Assembly: GCF_009870825.1 (NCBI RefSeq)
Contig: NZ_WTWY01000002.1
Coordinates: 62,001 to 126,000 of the forward strand
From: Paenibacillus sp. USDA918EY
Lineage (GTDB): Bacteria > Bacillota > Bacilli > Paenibacillales > Paenibacillaceae
DNA length: 64,000 nucleotides
Reading direction: 5' to 3'
Shown: in pieces, positions 1-7,902 of the stretch
How the letters are laid out: each line of letters begins with the position of its first letter
Position numbering within the stretch: the stretch's first letter is position 1
The notes under the pieces: generated by a model
Told to the model about the DNA's origin: nothing
Databases searched by the model: none
Seen by the model: only the letters and a program-made list of their open reading frames with translations
Position numbers and translations under genes: made by a program

Positions 1-1
1 A

Positions 2-367
2 AACCAGATCGATCTGCCGCGGCATCCGTCGCTCGAAATATTGGAGCTGCTGTTCCCCGTGCTTAACGGAACCAGCCTGCATCAAATCCCGTATCAACAG
101 GTCAAAAAGGAGGATTACCCGTTCCCGATCTTTTTCGTGCACGGGACGGAGGATGAAAAAGCGCCTTACCCGATTGCCGAAAAATTGGCGGGGAACCAGA
201 CGAACCCTTACTCCGATGTATGGATCGTCCCGGGCAGCCATCATGAGCTCATTTTCCGCGAACACCCGCGCGAATATCTTCGCCGCGTGTCCGCCTTCCT
301 TGCCAATGTCAAGCTGGCCGAGCAGAAGGACATCGACAATGACCCTATGATCAAAAACAAACCGTAA
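2..367 (+). CDS. alpha/beta hydrolase, C-terminal part (5' end outside window)
   Basis: The reading frame is open from base 2, so the gene starts before the window; 121 residues are visible. They show the C-terminal part of an alpha/beta hydrolase: a strand with FFVHGTEDEKAP, typical of the loop carrying the catalytic Asp, and later PGSHHELIF, where one of the paired His would complete the triad. The nucleophile elbow lies outside the window, so substrate and subfamily cannot be named. The stop is followed immediately by a copy of a small dispersed repeat (371-429). The closing hydrophilic tail ends in MIKNKP. The hydrolase-fold assignment rests on family pattern, not on a complete active site. 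Confidence 0.7.
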   Translation, partial: NQIDLPRHPSLEILELLFPVLNGTSLHQIPYQQVKKEDYPFPIFFVHGTEDEKAPYPIAEKLAGNQTNPYSDVWIVPGSHHELIFREHPREYLRRVSAFLANVKLAEQKDIDNDPMIKNKP

Positions 368-370
368 AAT

Positions 371-429
371 AACCCCACAAAGTGCTTTGGCTTCGAAGCT
401 GATCCAGGTACTTTGCGGGGACCCCGAAA
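371..429 (+). repeat. small dispersed repeat, copy A
   Basis: About 59 bases are repeated in inverted orientation at 44160-44222. The shared core is GCTTCGAAGC. Outer arms (CCCCACAAAGT and ACTTTGCGGGG) are near-complementary, so each copy can fold back on itself. Both copies lie in intergenic DNA directly downstream of a plus-strand gene. There is no ORF or T-run. This looks like a small palindromic intergenic repeat (REP/MITE-like); the family is not identified. Confidence 0.65.
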
Positions 430-448
430 TTTATAAACTCTATAATGT

Positions 449-495
449 AAAAAAAGGCATCATTGAAGATCCGATTCAGGTCTTCAATGATGCCT
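449..495 (-). terminator. intrinsic terminator of folE
   Basis: A perfect 15-bp stem (AGGCATCATTGAAGA and its complement, 11-nt loop) is followed on the minus strand by a run of seven T. It lies 24 nt beyond the folE stop. Confidence 0.85.
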
Positions 496-518
496 CTTTC
501 GCTTATTCGGTTACACGA

Positions 519-1112
519 TCATTCTTTGATCAAAGACAGAAACTCGGCTCTGGACGCCGGGTCCTCACGGAAAATGCCGCGAACCGCGGATGTGACCGTT
601 TTGCTGCCCGGTTTTTTCACGCCGCGCGCGCACATGCACAGATGTTCGCCTTCCACCACGACCATGACGCCATGCGGCTCCAGAACCTCGACCATGATGT
701 CGGCGATCTGCGACGTGATGCGCTCCTGAACCTGCAAACGGCGCGTGACGGCTTCAACGAGACGGGCCAGCTTGCTCAGTCCCGCGATTTTGCCGCTTGG
801 GATGTACCCGATATGGACCTTGCCGAAAAACGGCGCCATATGGTGCTCGCATTGGCTGTAATAAACGATATCTTTGACGATAACCAGTTCCTCATGGTTT
901 TCATCAAAGGTAACGCCAAGGACATCCCTCGGGTCTACTTCATATCCCGCAAAAATTTCCTCGTACATCCGAGCCACGCGCGCAGGGGTTTCAAGCAATC
1001 CCTCCCGCTGCGGGTCTTCGCCGATCAGTTTCAAAATTTCCGCGATATGGTGCTCGACCTGCTCGCGGTTTTGCTGAACCCGGGTATTTACGTAATCTTT
1101 AACGCCAGCCAC
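519..1112 (-). CDS. folE: GTP cyclohydrolase I
   Basis: This 197-residue protein is a full-length type I GTP cyclohydrolase, which converts GTP to 7,8-dihydroneopterin triphosphate. That is the first step of tetrahydrofolate synthesis and, in many bacteria, also feeds queuosine synthesis. Zinc ligands are visible as Cys88 and His91 in [10 protein letters not shown] and Cys159 in HLCMCARGV. The substrate region EGEH and the terminal SLIKE are typical. The start is GTG, preceded by GAGGAGGGA at good spacing. It is the last gene of a leftward group, with its own terminator. A queG-containing fusion gene lies upstream on the same strand, so a link to queuosine is possible, but co-transcription is not shown. 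Confidence 0.95.
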   Translation of the reverse strand: MAGVKDYVNTRVQQNREQVEHHIAEILKLIGEDPQREGLLETPARVARMYEEIFAGYEVDPRDVLGVTFDENHEELVIVKDIVYYSQCEHHMAPFFGKVHIGYIPSGKIAGLSKLARLVEAVTRRLQVQERITSQIADIMVEVLEPHGVMVVVEGEHLCMCARGVKKPGSKTVTSAVRGIFREDPASRAEFLSLIKE

Positions 1113-1168
1113 AGCACTTCCCTCCTCTCATGACCTCTTATTTCTCTTGCGGATGTTCGTGATCCGCC

Positions 1169-1411
1169 TTATTTGCGTTTGCCTCCGCCAGGCTTCTTTT
1201 TGCCGCTGAACTGCGGATTGTTTTTCATCATTTGCTGCGCTTTCTGCATTTGACGATTGTTTAGATTATACCCCATCTGTTTGGCCATTTTCTGCAGCAT
1301 TTGTGGATCACTCTGCATTTTCTCCATTTGCTTGCGCAAATAATACACGCCGATGAAAAAACCGCCGACCAAGCCGACGATCAGCGTAATCACAGGAATG
1401 ACATATTGCAT
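1169..1411 (-). CDS. UPF0154 (YneF-type) small membrane protein
   Basis: The 80-residue product begins with one strongly hydrophobic helix (about residues 3-24: YVIPVITLIVGLVGGFFIG) followed by YYLRKQMEKM and a basic, Gln/Met-rich tail ending in GGGKRK. This is the layout of YneF/UPF0154 proteins of Bacillales, whose function is not established. I chose the ATG at 1411 because GAGGTGG sits 6 nt upstream; an ATG five codons earlier overlaps that ribosome site. The tail is longer and more basic than in the Bacillus subtilis protein. It lies between the HD-GYP-like gene and folE on the same strand. Confidence 0.75.
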   Translation of the reverse strand: MQYVIPVITLIVGLVGGFFIGVYYLRKQMEKMQSDPQMLQKMAKQMGYNLNNRQMQKAQQMMKNNPQFSGKKKPGGGKRK

Positions 1412-1504
1412 GTTCCGCCACCTCATAGTTATAGATCAATACTTTGCGTGTATAGCAACACGAACCTATCATAGCATTTCCCCGGGTGGCTCGCAAATGG
1501 ATTT

Positions 1505-2539
1505 CTAAGATAACACCGCCTCGATAAACACCGTCGTTTCCTGCGCCAAATCCAGTTCCTTGACATCGAACCTGCTGGCTTCGCCCTGCACGATCCGAAT
1601 CACCGGGCGGCCGGGCAGACCGCGATGCTGGCGCACGACAACCCCCGTTTCCTTGGTGGACAAGCGAACCGCGGTGCCGTTGGGGTAAACGGATACGATC
1701 CGGTTAAATTGCGAAAGCACCTCGTGATCGAGCTGCTTTTCCGACATGGCCATCATTTCTTCGCAGGCTTCGTGCGGCAGAAGCTTCTTGTCCTTTGGCT
1801 CTAGCGGATGGATCAGGCGCTCATAGGTGTCCGCCGCAGACACGATTTTGGCGTACAGATGAATTTCATCGCCCGTTAGCCCTCGCGGCAGCCCGAACCC
1901 GTCGATCCGTTCATGATGCTGTAAGGCCACATGGGCGATCAGCAGGCTGAGCTCCCTTTTGCTCTTCAGCTTTTCGAAACCTTTCCAGGTATGATGGTTT
2001 TTGAGGTCGGAAACCAGCTGGTCTTCCTCCCTCATCCCGGTTTTTCCGATGTCATGCAGCAGGGCGCCCGTCGCCAGCTCCTTCAGCTGCTGATAATTGA
2101 GCCCCATGTTGATGCCGATCACGGAAGATATCAAGCACACATTGATGGCGTGAATATATTGGTTGTTGTCCTTTGTCCGAATGTCGGTCAATTGAACCAA
2201 CAATTCCTTGTTGTTCATGATGTCCGTCAACAAGTTGTCCACGTTGCTCCCGATCAGTTGGGTATTCCAGTCCTTTCCGGAACGGATCGCTTCAAACGCA
2301 TTGTTCATGACCTGGAGCACGCCCTGCTTCGTTGCTTCGCTAAGCATGTCGTCGGTCTCTATATCCTCGAACATCGGATCCTGAATATACAGCATGGTGA
2401 CGCCGATCCGGTTCAACGTGCTGATCATGTACACCGTCAACTGGACGCCTGCGCCCAAAAGCACGGTGCCGTTGCCGGAATAGATCGTTTTGCCCAAAAA
2501 TTGCCCGGGCTCTACATGGTCTATGCTAACATACCTCAT
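1505..2539 (-). CDS. HD-GYP-type phosphohydrolase domain protein
   Basis: The 344-residue protein carries an HD-GYP-type phosphohydrolase domain. The family hydrolyses cyclic di-GMP or related cyclic dinucleotides. The HD pair is in LLHDIGKTG (H162-D163). The second signature reads HHERIDGFGLPRGLTGDE (about 208-225), so the canonical Gly-Tyr-Pro is Gly-Leu-Pro. The flanking HHE, DG, GL and G spacing is retained. The N-terminal 120 residues have no recognised domain and the last 60 form a small beta-rich tail. No transmembrane segment is seen. The gene follows queG-ogt by 54 nt on the same strand. The GYP change leaves catalytic activity uncertain. Confidence 0.8.
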   Translation of the reverse strand: MRYVSIDHVEPGQFLGKTIYSGNGTVLLGAGVQLTVYMISTLNRIGVTMLYIQDPMFEDIETDDMLSEATKQGVLQVMNNAFEAIRSGKDWNTQLIGSNVDNLLTDIMNNKELLVQLTDIRTKDNNQYIHAINVCLISSVIGINMGLNYQQLKELATGALLHDIGKTGMREEDQLVSDLKNHHTWKGFEKLKSKRELSLLIAHVALQHHERIDGFGLPRGLTGDEIHLYAKIVSAADTYERLIHPLEPKDKKLLPHEACEEMMAMSEKQLDHEVLSQFNRIVSVYPNGTAVRLSTKETGVVVRQHRGLPGRPVIRIVQGEASRFDVKELDLAQETTVFIEAVLS

Positions 2540-2593
2540 GAATCTTCCCCCGATTTTGAAGCGGCTGGAAGCGAAAGAGCGCTTTTTGCCGCC

Positions 2594-4369
2594 TTACTCT
2601 TCGATCCGCTTGTTTCTTTCGGGGAGTGCGTTTTCGTGGCTCAAAAGTTTGCGCTTCGTTTCAAGCCCTCCGCTGTATCCGGTCAGGCTTCCGTCACTTT
2701 CAAGCACGCGATGGCAAGGGACGATGATCGGAACCGGGTTTTTGTTCACGGCTCCGCTGACGGCCCTCATCGCTTTGGGTCTTCCTATGGCCTCTGCGAT
2801 CACCCCGTAAGAACGGATCTCTCCATAAGGAATATCGGCAACTGCCGCCCAAACCTGTAGCTGAAAAGTCGTGCCCCGCAAATCCAGCGGAACGTCGAAG
2901 GCCTGCCGTTTGCCCGCGAAATATTCGCCAAGCTGGCGTTTGGCCTCCTCGAGCCGCTCGTCGTCATGCTCCAGCTCGCCGCCGCCGCACCAGGTACGGG
3001 ACCATTTTTGCAGCACGGCCTCCTTCACGCTGAAGCTGCCGAATTCGATCAGGCACAGCCCTTTGTCGGTGGCGCATAACGTTAAGGGCCCGATCATCGA
3101 CTGCATTTCGTCGTAGTAGATCGTTTCCGGTTCTCCGCCGAGGGCCGGCGAAAATTCCGATGTTTCGTTTTTGTTTTCCGCTGCGTCCGCTTTCGTTTGC
3201 GATTGAAGTTGTTCTTTGGCTTCGACGAGCATTTCCCTTACTTTCTCGTCCTGCTCTTCGGCCAAAGCTTTATTCATGATGTCCAATGCCTCTTCGCCTC
3301 CTATGCGTCCCAGCGACCAGGCCGCGGTTCCCCGCAGTTCCGGCCGCGGATCTTTCAGCAGCACCTCTCCGAGTTTCGGCACCGCAGATTTGTCTTTGTA
3401 ATTGCCGAGCGCAATCACCGCGTTGCGCTGGATGGGTTTCCGGCCCCGCCAGGCGGCGGCGCTTTCCCCGAATTTTTCCTTGAACTCGCGGTTGGTCATA
3501 TCCAAAATCGGCAGCAGCAGCGGTCTGTCTTTTTCCGGATCCGGCAATAGCTCCGGATGATGCGTCCAATGCTTCCCTTTATTTTTCGGGCAGATGACCT
3601 GGCATGTGTCGCACCCGTACAGCCGGTTGCCGATTTTCCGCATGACCTCGTCCGACAGAAACCCTTTCGTTTGCGTCAGAAAAGAGATGCAGCGCTGCGC
3701 GTTCAGCTGCCCGGGACCGACCAGCGCCCCCGTCGGGCAAGCGTCGATGCACAAGGTGCAGTCCCCGCAATCCTCGGTTACCGGCGTATCCGGCGGAAAC
3801 GGGATGTTGGTCACCATGTCGCCGAGGAAAATCCAGGAGCCCCATTTCGGGGAAATAATGCAGCAGTTTTTGCCGCTGAAGCCGATTCCGGCCCGCTCCG
3901 CGACGGCCCTGTCCACCAGCGCCCCGGTATCCACCATGCTCTCCAAGACGGCATCCGGCACCCGTTCCCGGATAAAAGCCTCCAGCTTCCCCATCGCCTC
4001 GCGCAGCACATGATGATAATCCTTGCCCCAAGATGAGCGCGATAAGACGCCCCGGTATTTGCCGGGTTCGTTTTTTGGGGGGTTTGGCATTTTGGAGGAA
4101 TACGCGACGGCGATGGAAATGAGGGAGGCCGGCTCTGCGGAAGGCAATGCGGGGGTGATGCGTTTATCCAAATCCGGCTCCTCGAAGCCGGACTCATACC
4201 CAAGATCCCGGTGATTTTGCAAAATGGCTTTTAATGATACGAAAGGGTCCGCGGAAGCGAAGCCGATCTCGTCGATGCCGAATTCGGCCGCCGCTTCCTT
4301 GATTTCCCGCTTCAGCTGCTCCCACCGGGAAGGCGGAGGAGCATAAGCGGATGCATTCGTCGTTGTCAA
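2594..4369 (-). CDS. queG: epoxyqueuosine reductase fused to O6-alkylguanine-DNA alkyltransferase
   Basis: One 591-residue reading frame joins two enzymes. Residues 1-385 match QueG, the cobalamin-dependent enzyme that reduces epoxyqueuosine to queuosine in tRNA. It shows the VDTG motif (D147), two 4Fe-4S Cys sets (C201/C204/C207/C211 and C227/C253/C256/C260) and a HEAT-like tail (about 314-385). After a hydrophilic linker (386-415), residues 416-580 form a methylated-DNA cysteine methyltransferase with the acceptor Cys in PCHRV (551-555) and the upstream FQLQVW and PYGEIRSYG motifs. The start is TTG, with AAAGGAGG nine nt upstream. Each half is complete, so this is a fusion and not a frameshift remnant. 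The reason for coupling tRNA modification to DNA alkyl repair is unknown. Confidence 0.9.
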   Translation of the reverse strand: MTTTNASAYAPPPSRWEQLKREIKEAAAEFGIDEIGFASADPFVSLKAILQNHRDLGYESGFEEPDLDKRITPALPSAEPASLISIAVAYSSKMPNPPKNEPGKYRGVLSRSSWGKDYHHVLREAMGKLEAFIRERVPDAVLESMVDTGALVDRAVAERAGIGFSGKNCCIISPKWGSWIFLGDMVTNIPFPPDTPVTEDCGDCTLCIDACPTGALVGPGQLNAQRCISFLTQTKGFLSDEVMRKIGNRLYGCDTCQVICPKNKGKHWTHHPELLPDPEKDRPLLLPILDMTNREFKEKFGESAAAWRGRKPIQRNAVIALGNYKDKSAVPKLGEVLLKDPRPELRGTAAWSLGRIGGEEALDIMNKALAEEQDEKVREMLVEAKEQLQSQTKADAAENKNETSEFSPALGGEPETIYYDEMQSMIGPLTLCATDKGLCLIEFGSFSVKEAVLQKWSRTWCGGGELEHDDERLEEAKRQLGEYFAGKRQAFDVPLDLRGTTFQLQVWAAVADIPYGEIRSYGVIAEAIGRPKAMRAVSGAVNKNPVPIIVPCHRVLESDGSLTGYSGGLETKRKLLSHENALPERNKRIEE

Positions 4370-4408
4370 AAGCTTGCGCCTCCTTTCCCAGCAATCGGCG
4401 TTTTCGAT

Positions 4409-5014
4409 TTACAAACCTCTGATTTGGGAGACCGGCCAAAAAATGAATTCGGCCCTGCCGACGATGTCTTTGGCGCTGACGCTGCCGAAGGAACGGCTGT
4501 CTTTGCTGGCGCCCAAGTGGCGGTTGTCCCCCATAACGAAGTAGTGATCCTTGTCCAGCTTCAGCGGCCCGAAATCGGGGTCCTGGATTTCGACTTCGGT
4601 ATACGGCTCCGTTTGGGGCTCGCCGTTGACATAAAGCTTGTGGTTTTTCACTTCCACCGTATCGCCGGGAACGCCGATGACACGCTTGACCAAATATTCT
4701 TTTCTATCCGGCCCGTTGCTCGGATCATGCAGCACCACGATTTCGCCCCGGCTCGGCGTCTTAAAATCGTACACGATTTTATCGATAAAAAGCCGCTCCC
4801 TTTCGTGCAGCGTCGGCTGCATGGATTGGCCCTTGACCATCGACAGGTTAAATACGAACAAATTGAGCAGCATCATGATGACAAAGGCAATCACGATCGT
4901 TTTCGCCCAGTCCCACACTTCGGCGGCAAAACTGCGTTTTTTCGGTTCAGCTTCGGTTTTTGCTTTTTCGTCGTTTTCGGAATGTCCGTGCTCTTGCAGT
5001 CGAACTTGATTCAT
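4409..5014 (-). CDS. lepB: type I signal peptidase
   Basis: The 201-residue membrane protease cleaves signal peptides from exported proteins. One N-terminal membrane helix spans about residues 38-57. The catalytic Ser64 is in GQSMQPTL and the general-base Lys110 is in YLVKRVIGVPGD. Box E (MGDNRHLGASKDSR) is present. The ATG at 5014 is preceded by GAGGTG; a longer in-frame extension upstream lacks a ribosome site. The acidic/basic cytoplasmic N-terminus is longer than in Bacillus subtilis SipS. The stop lies about 40 nt before the queG-ogt start on the same strand, so co-transcription is possible. Confidence 0.92.
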   Translation of the reverse strand: MNQVRLQEHGHSENDEKAKTEAEPKKRSFAAEVWDWAKTIVIAFVIMMLLNLFVFNLSMVKGQSMQPTLHERERLFIDKIVYDFKTPSRGEIVVLHDPSNGPDRKEYLVKRVIGVPGDTVEVKNHKLYVNGEPQTEPYTEVEIQDPDFGPLKLDKDHYFVMGDNRHLGASKDSRSFGSVSAKDIVGRAEFIFWPVSQIRGL

Positions 5015-5220
5015 GCTACACCTCATTTTTAGACAAATTCCCCTTATATACAGAAAAGCATATCTTGCGCGGTTTTGCAACGGCAGCCAAGATATGCTCA
5101 ATATAGAAAATATTGTTTGTTGACAACAATAATGAATTTGCTGTTTTTACTGTTTCTGTGTTCGGGGCATGTCCGGTTGATCGAGACCGGCATCGATTTT
5201 ATAATGGATTAAAACGAAAA

Positions 5221-5649
5221 TTAGTGCTGCGGGCTAATGATGCTAAGCTTCTGGATAGCTTCCCAAACTTTGTTGGCACCGTAACCCATCGCTTCGTAAA
5301 GGGGCATCGCCGCTTTGTTGTGCTCGTCGCCTGCAATCCAAATCCGGCTTACCTTCCGGTTCTGGAAACGCTGCTCCATGGCGGATACGAGCGCTTTGCC
5401 CACGCCTTGGCGGCGGTAATCGGGGTGAATGGCAATGCGGTAATAGCAGCCGTGGTTATGCTCGATCGTGCCGATCAGCGCACCCACGATTTCATCGTCT
5501 TCCTCTGCGACCAAAATCAGCTCCGAATCCCAGGACAGCTGCCTGGAGAACGGCCCCATCGTATTCCGGTAACATTCCTCGGACAAGGCAATCTTCATTA
5601 ATTCGGTCACGTTGGTACAATCACTTAACTGAAAGGAACGAACATGCAT
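5221..5649 (-). CDS. GNAT-family N-acetyltransferase
   Basis: The 142-residue protein is a single GNAT domain, using acetyl-CoA to acetylate an amine. The acetyl-CoA loop is IHPDYRRQGVGKAL (about residues 74-87) and the C-terminal strand contains LYEAMGYG. The start has AAGGGAG eight nt upstream. The substrate cannot be inferred. It is a monocistronic gene with a long upstream spacer shared with sodA, from which it is divergently transcribed. Confidence 0.85.
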   Translation of the reverse strand: MHVRSFQLSDCTNVTELMKIALSEECYRNTMGPFSRQLSWDSELILVAEEDDEIVGALIGTIEHNHGCYYRIAIHPDYRRQGVGKALVSAMEQRFQNRKVSRIWIAGDEHNKAAMPLYEAMGYGANKVWEAIQKLSIISPQH

Positions 5650-6130
5650 GATTAAATCTCCCTTTTTCGTCAGCTTGTTTGGATCCTCGGAAGATCAAGC
5701 TCCTCTTTATAATCCAGAATATAATTACGACAAAAAACGTTAAATTCCTTCTTTATCATTCATTAAATCATAGTTTTCTTTAAAAAACACGCTTTTTCTT
5801 TTGAAAGCGCTTTATAGCAAGCGTTTGCAATGAAATATAAGTTTAAATATCCATATACTGTTAATTTCAGCGCATAAAAATACCATAATTGGGAAATGGA
5901 TAATATGGGTTATAGGCCTTTCGACCTGATCCTGTGCTAGAAGCGACTTTTTAAACATAAATGTTGATTTAATTGAAAAAATACGGTTTAATTGTACTTG
6001 GAAGCATTACTGTTTGAAACCGGTCAATAAAGGATGTCTTTGCCGAAGCGGCGAAAGCTTCCTTTATGAAGAGGATCAATTTCATTGATTCCTTGATAAA
6101 AAGAAACCACATTACAGGAGGTATTTTATC
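5650..6130. other. 481-bp divergent intergenic region upstream of sodA
   Basis: This AT-rich spacer separates the leftward GNAT gene from sodA and must hold both promoters. I could not choose a convincing -35/-10 pair. Visible structure includes a short hairpin (GAAGC/GCTTC, about 6044-6059) and ATCAAT-TTC-ATTGAT (6076-6090) just before sodA. No coding sequence or RNA gene is recognised. Confidence 0.5.
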
Positions 6131-6745
6131 ATGGCATTTCAATTACCTGCACTTCCTTACCCTAACAATGCGCTCGAGCCTCATATCGACGCACAAACGA
6201 TGGAGATCCACCACGACCGTCACCATAATACTTACGTAACGAACTTGAATGCAGCTTTGGAAAATGCTCCTGAACTGCAAAATAAAAGCCTTGAAGAGCT
6301 TTTGACGAACCTGGACAGCGTGCCTGAAAGCATCCGCACCGCAGTCCGCAACAACGGCGGCGGCCATGCCAACCACAGCATGTTCTGGGAAATCATCGGA
6401 CCAAACGGCGGCGGCGCTCCGACCGGCGCTTTGGCTCAAGCGATCGACAGCGAGCTGGGCGGATTCGATAAATTCAAAGAAGACTTCGCCAAAGCGGCTG
6501 CAGGCCGTTTCGGCAGCGGCTGGGCTTGGCTCGTTGTAGGCAAAGACGGCAAACTTGCCATCACAAGCACGCCGAACCAAGACAACCCGATCATGGAAGG
6601 CCAAACTCCGGTTCTCGGCCTGGACGTTTGGGAGCATGCTTACTACCTGAAATACCAAAACAAACGCCCTGACTACATCGCTGCATTCTGGAACGTTGTA
6701 AACTGGGACGAAGTCGGCAAACGTTACGACGCTGCCAAAAAATAA
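6131..6745 (+). CDS. sodA: superoxide dismutase, Mn/Fe family
   Basis: This 204-residue enzyme dismutates superoxide to hydrogen peroxide and oxygen. The four metal ligands are in place: H27 (EIHHDRHH), H82 ([10 protein letters not shown]), D165 and H169 ([12 protein letters not shown]). The Gly-Gly and DVWEHAYY signatures fit Mn-type cytosolic enzymes of Bacillales, though metal choice cannot be proved from sequence. ACAGGAGGT is placed correctly upstream of the ATG. A strong terminator follows at 6795. Confidence 0.95.
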   Translation: MAFQLPALPYPNNALEPHIDAQTMEIHHDRHHNTYVTNLNAALENAPELQNKSLEELLTNLDSVPESIRTAVRNNGGGHANHSMFWEIIGPNGGGAPTGALAQAIDSELGGFDKFKEDFAKAAAGRFGSGWAWLVVGKDGKLAITSTPNQDNPIMEGQTPVLGLDVWEHAYYLKYQNKRPDYIAAFWNVVNWDEVGKRYDAAKK

Positions 6746-6794
6746 TAAGGGTTACGAGGTGACGGGCCGTTCCGTTGCCGCCTGATCCCTAGAG

Positions 6795-6829
6795 AAGCGG
6801 TTCAAGCATAAGCTTGAACCGCTTTTTTT
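6795..6829 (+). terminator. intrinsic terminator of sodA
   Basis: AAGCGGTTCAAGC pairs with GCTTGAACCGCTT across a 3-nt ATA loop and is followed by seven T. Confidence 0.9.
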
Positions 6830-7010
6830 ATTGCTGCGGCAAAATCATTTGGAAACACGCCTCTCAAGACCCATACCGGGTTCCGGTCCATTTTTTGCGA
6901 AATACTGACGACGAGACCGCGGAATTCCCGGGCAGCCATATTGCATCATTCAATCAGCATCTCAATGGCAGTGGGGTGAACTCTTCCAAAAAAAGCAAAA
7001 AGCAAGCATG

Positions 7011-7559
7011 CTAACTGTTCTTTACAACAGACGATATTCCCGAAGTAAATAGCTTATCTATCAAACCAATTAGTTCATCTGGGGGCAAATCTTTTTGCCT
7101 GCGCTGCCAAAGACGAAGCAGTGAAAATGAAGTTGATAGGTGAAACTCTAATAAATAGGGCGTCACTAAACTATCTTTAGGGAAACAATATTTCTGTTCA
7201 TCAGAAAAAAATTCGCCTTTCAACTTTTCTATAAAGCGGATATTACCGTAATCACCTAATAAAGCATTTAGATATGCCCCTTTTTCCTCAAAAAGTAAAA
7301 GTAAATCCCGTGGTTTTGTGTCAACTTGCTCTGTGTTTATCAATTTCTCCCGGATAAAATCCAATATATCGTTTTCGACGAAGCGAAGTAAATCGTAAAC
7401 ATCGGAAAAATACTGATAAAAGGTACTTCGGTTATATCCGGACTTGTTTGCGATTTCCTGTACCGTGATTTTCTCGATCGGTTTTTGGCAATAAAGTTCG
7501 CAAAAAACACTGATAAATGATTGCTTTGTTTTTTCCGTTATTTCAGGCTGCTTTCTCAT
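7011..7559 (-). CDS. TetR/AcrR-family transcriptional regulator
   Basis: The 182-residue protein has a TetR-type helix-turn-helix at the N-terminus (about residues 31-52: ITVQEIANKSGYNRSTFYQYF) and an all-helical ligand-binding region. It is divergent from the small ORF at 7690 and the reductase-like gene at 7899, whose shared promoter region contains an inverted repeat at 7649-7660. Autoregulation and control of those genes is therefore likely. The gene is clearly more AT-rich than its neighbours. The ligand is unknown. Confidence 0.85.
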   Translation of the reverse strand: MRKQPEITEKTKQSFISVFCELYCQKPIEKITVQEIANKSGYNRSTFYQYFSDVYDLLRFVENDILDFIREKLINTEQVDTKPRDLLLLFEEKGAYLNALLGDYGNIRFIEKLKGEFFSDEQKYCFPKDSLVTPYLLEFHLSTSFSLLRLWQRRQKDLPPDELIGLIDKLFTSGISSVVKNS

Positions 7560-7648
7560 CTCCTGCCCCTTTCCAGCAACTTATGATCCGACAAATCAAA
7601 TACATTTGTTGGTTGTTGAATTTAAAACAAATTCGTATTATTTATCAT

Positions 7649-7660
7649 ACAACACGTTGT
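7649..7660. promoter_or_regulatory. possible TetR operator
   Basis: ACAAC-AC-GTTGT is a perfect 5-bp inverted repeat between the divergent TetR gene and the 7690/7899 genes, 29 nt before the 7690 start. The overlapping AT-rich stretch (7590-7645) also has ACAAAT/ATTTGT arms. The position suits a repressor site, but no binding evidence exists. Confidence 0.35.
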
Positions 7661-7689
7661 CTAATAGTCAAAATGTAAGGAGGATAAGA

Positions 7690-7902
7690 ATGAAAATAGC
7701 CGTCAAGTATCCGTTCATAGGGCGGGTTGACGTTTTGTTTAACTGCGGTGACACCTATCAGTATGATTTCGATCGTCCCCTTAAAAGCTATTTGAAAAAA
7801 ATAGATGCTACCACGGTCAAACTTGTGGCTGCATTTTCCAATGCGTTTGAATCAATCGAACGTGTGACTGAAACGAACGTACGAAAGAGGGTAGTCATAT
7901 GA
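7690..7902 (+). CDS. small hypothetical protein coupled to reductase-like gene
   Basis: This is a 70-residue ORF with a strong ribosome site (AAGGAGG, 6 nt before ATG). Its stop overlaps the start of the next gene (ATGA), which suggests translational coupling. The sequence begins MKIAVKYPFIGRVDVLFNCG and contains GDTYQYDFDRPLKSYLKK; no family is recognised. Base composition is AT-rich like the divergent TetR gene and unlike the GC-rich gene it overlaps, so it probably belongs to the TetR module. It could also be the remnant of a longer gene. Confidence 0.5.
   Translation: MKIAVKYPFIGRVDVLFNCGDTYQYDFDRPLKSYLKKIDATTVKLVAAFSNAFESIERVTETNVRKRVVI

Noticed and set aside
387..1133. 248-codon plus-strand ORF
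   Set aside because: It is antisense to folE and its terminator and includes repeat copy A; folE on the minus strand has all catalytic residues.
5801..5816. cre-like catabolite-repression site (TTGAAAGCGCTTTATA) upstream of sodA
   Set aside because: Two mismatches in the conserved right half and more than 300 bp from either flanking gene.
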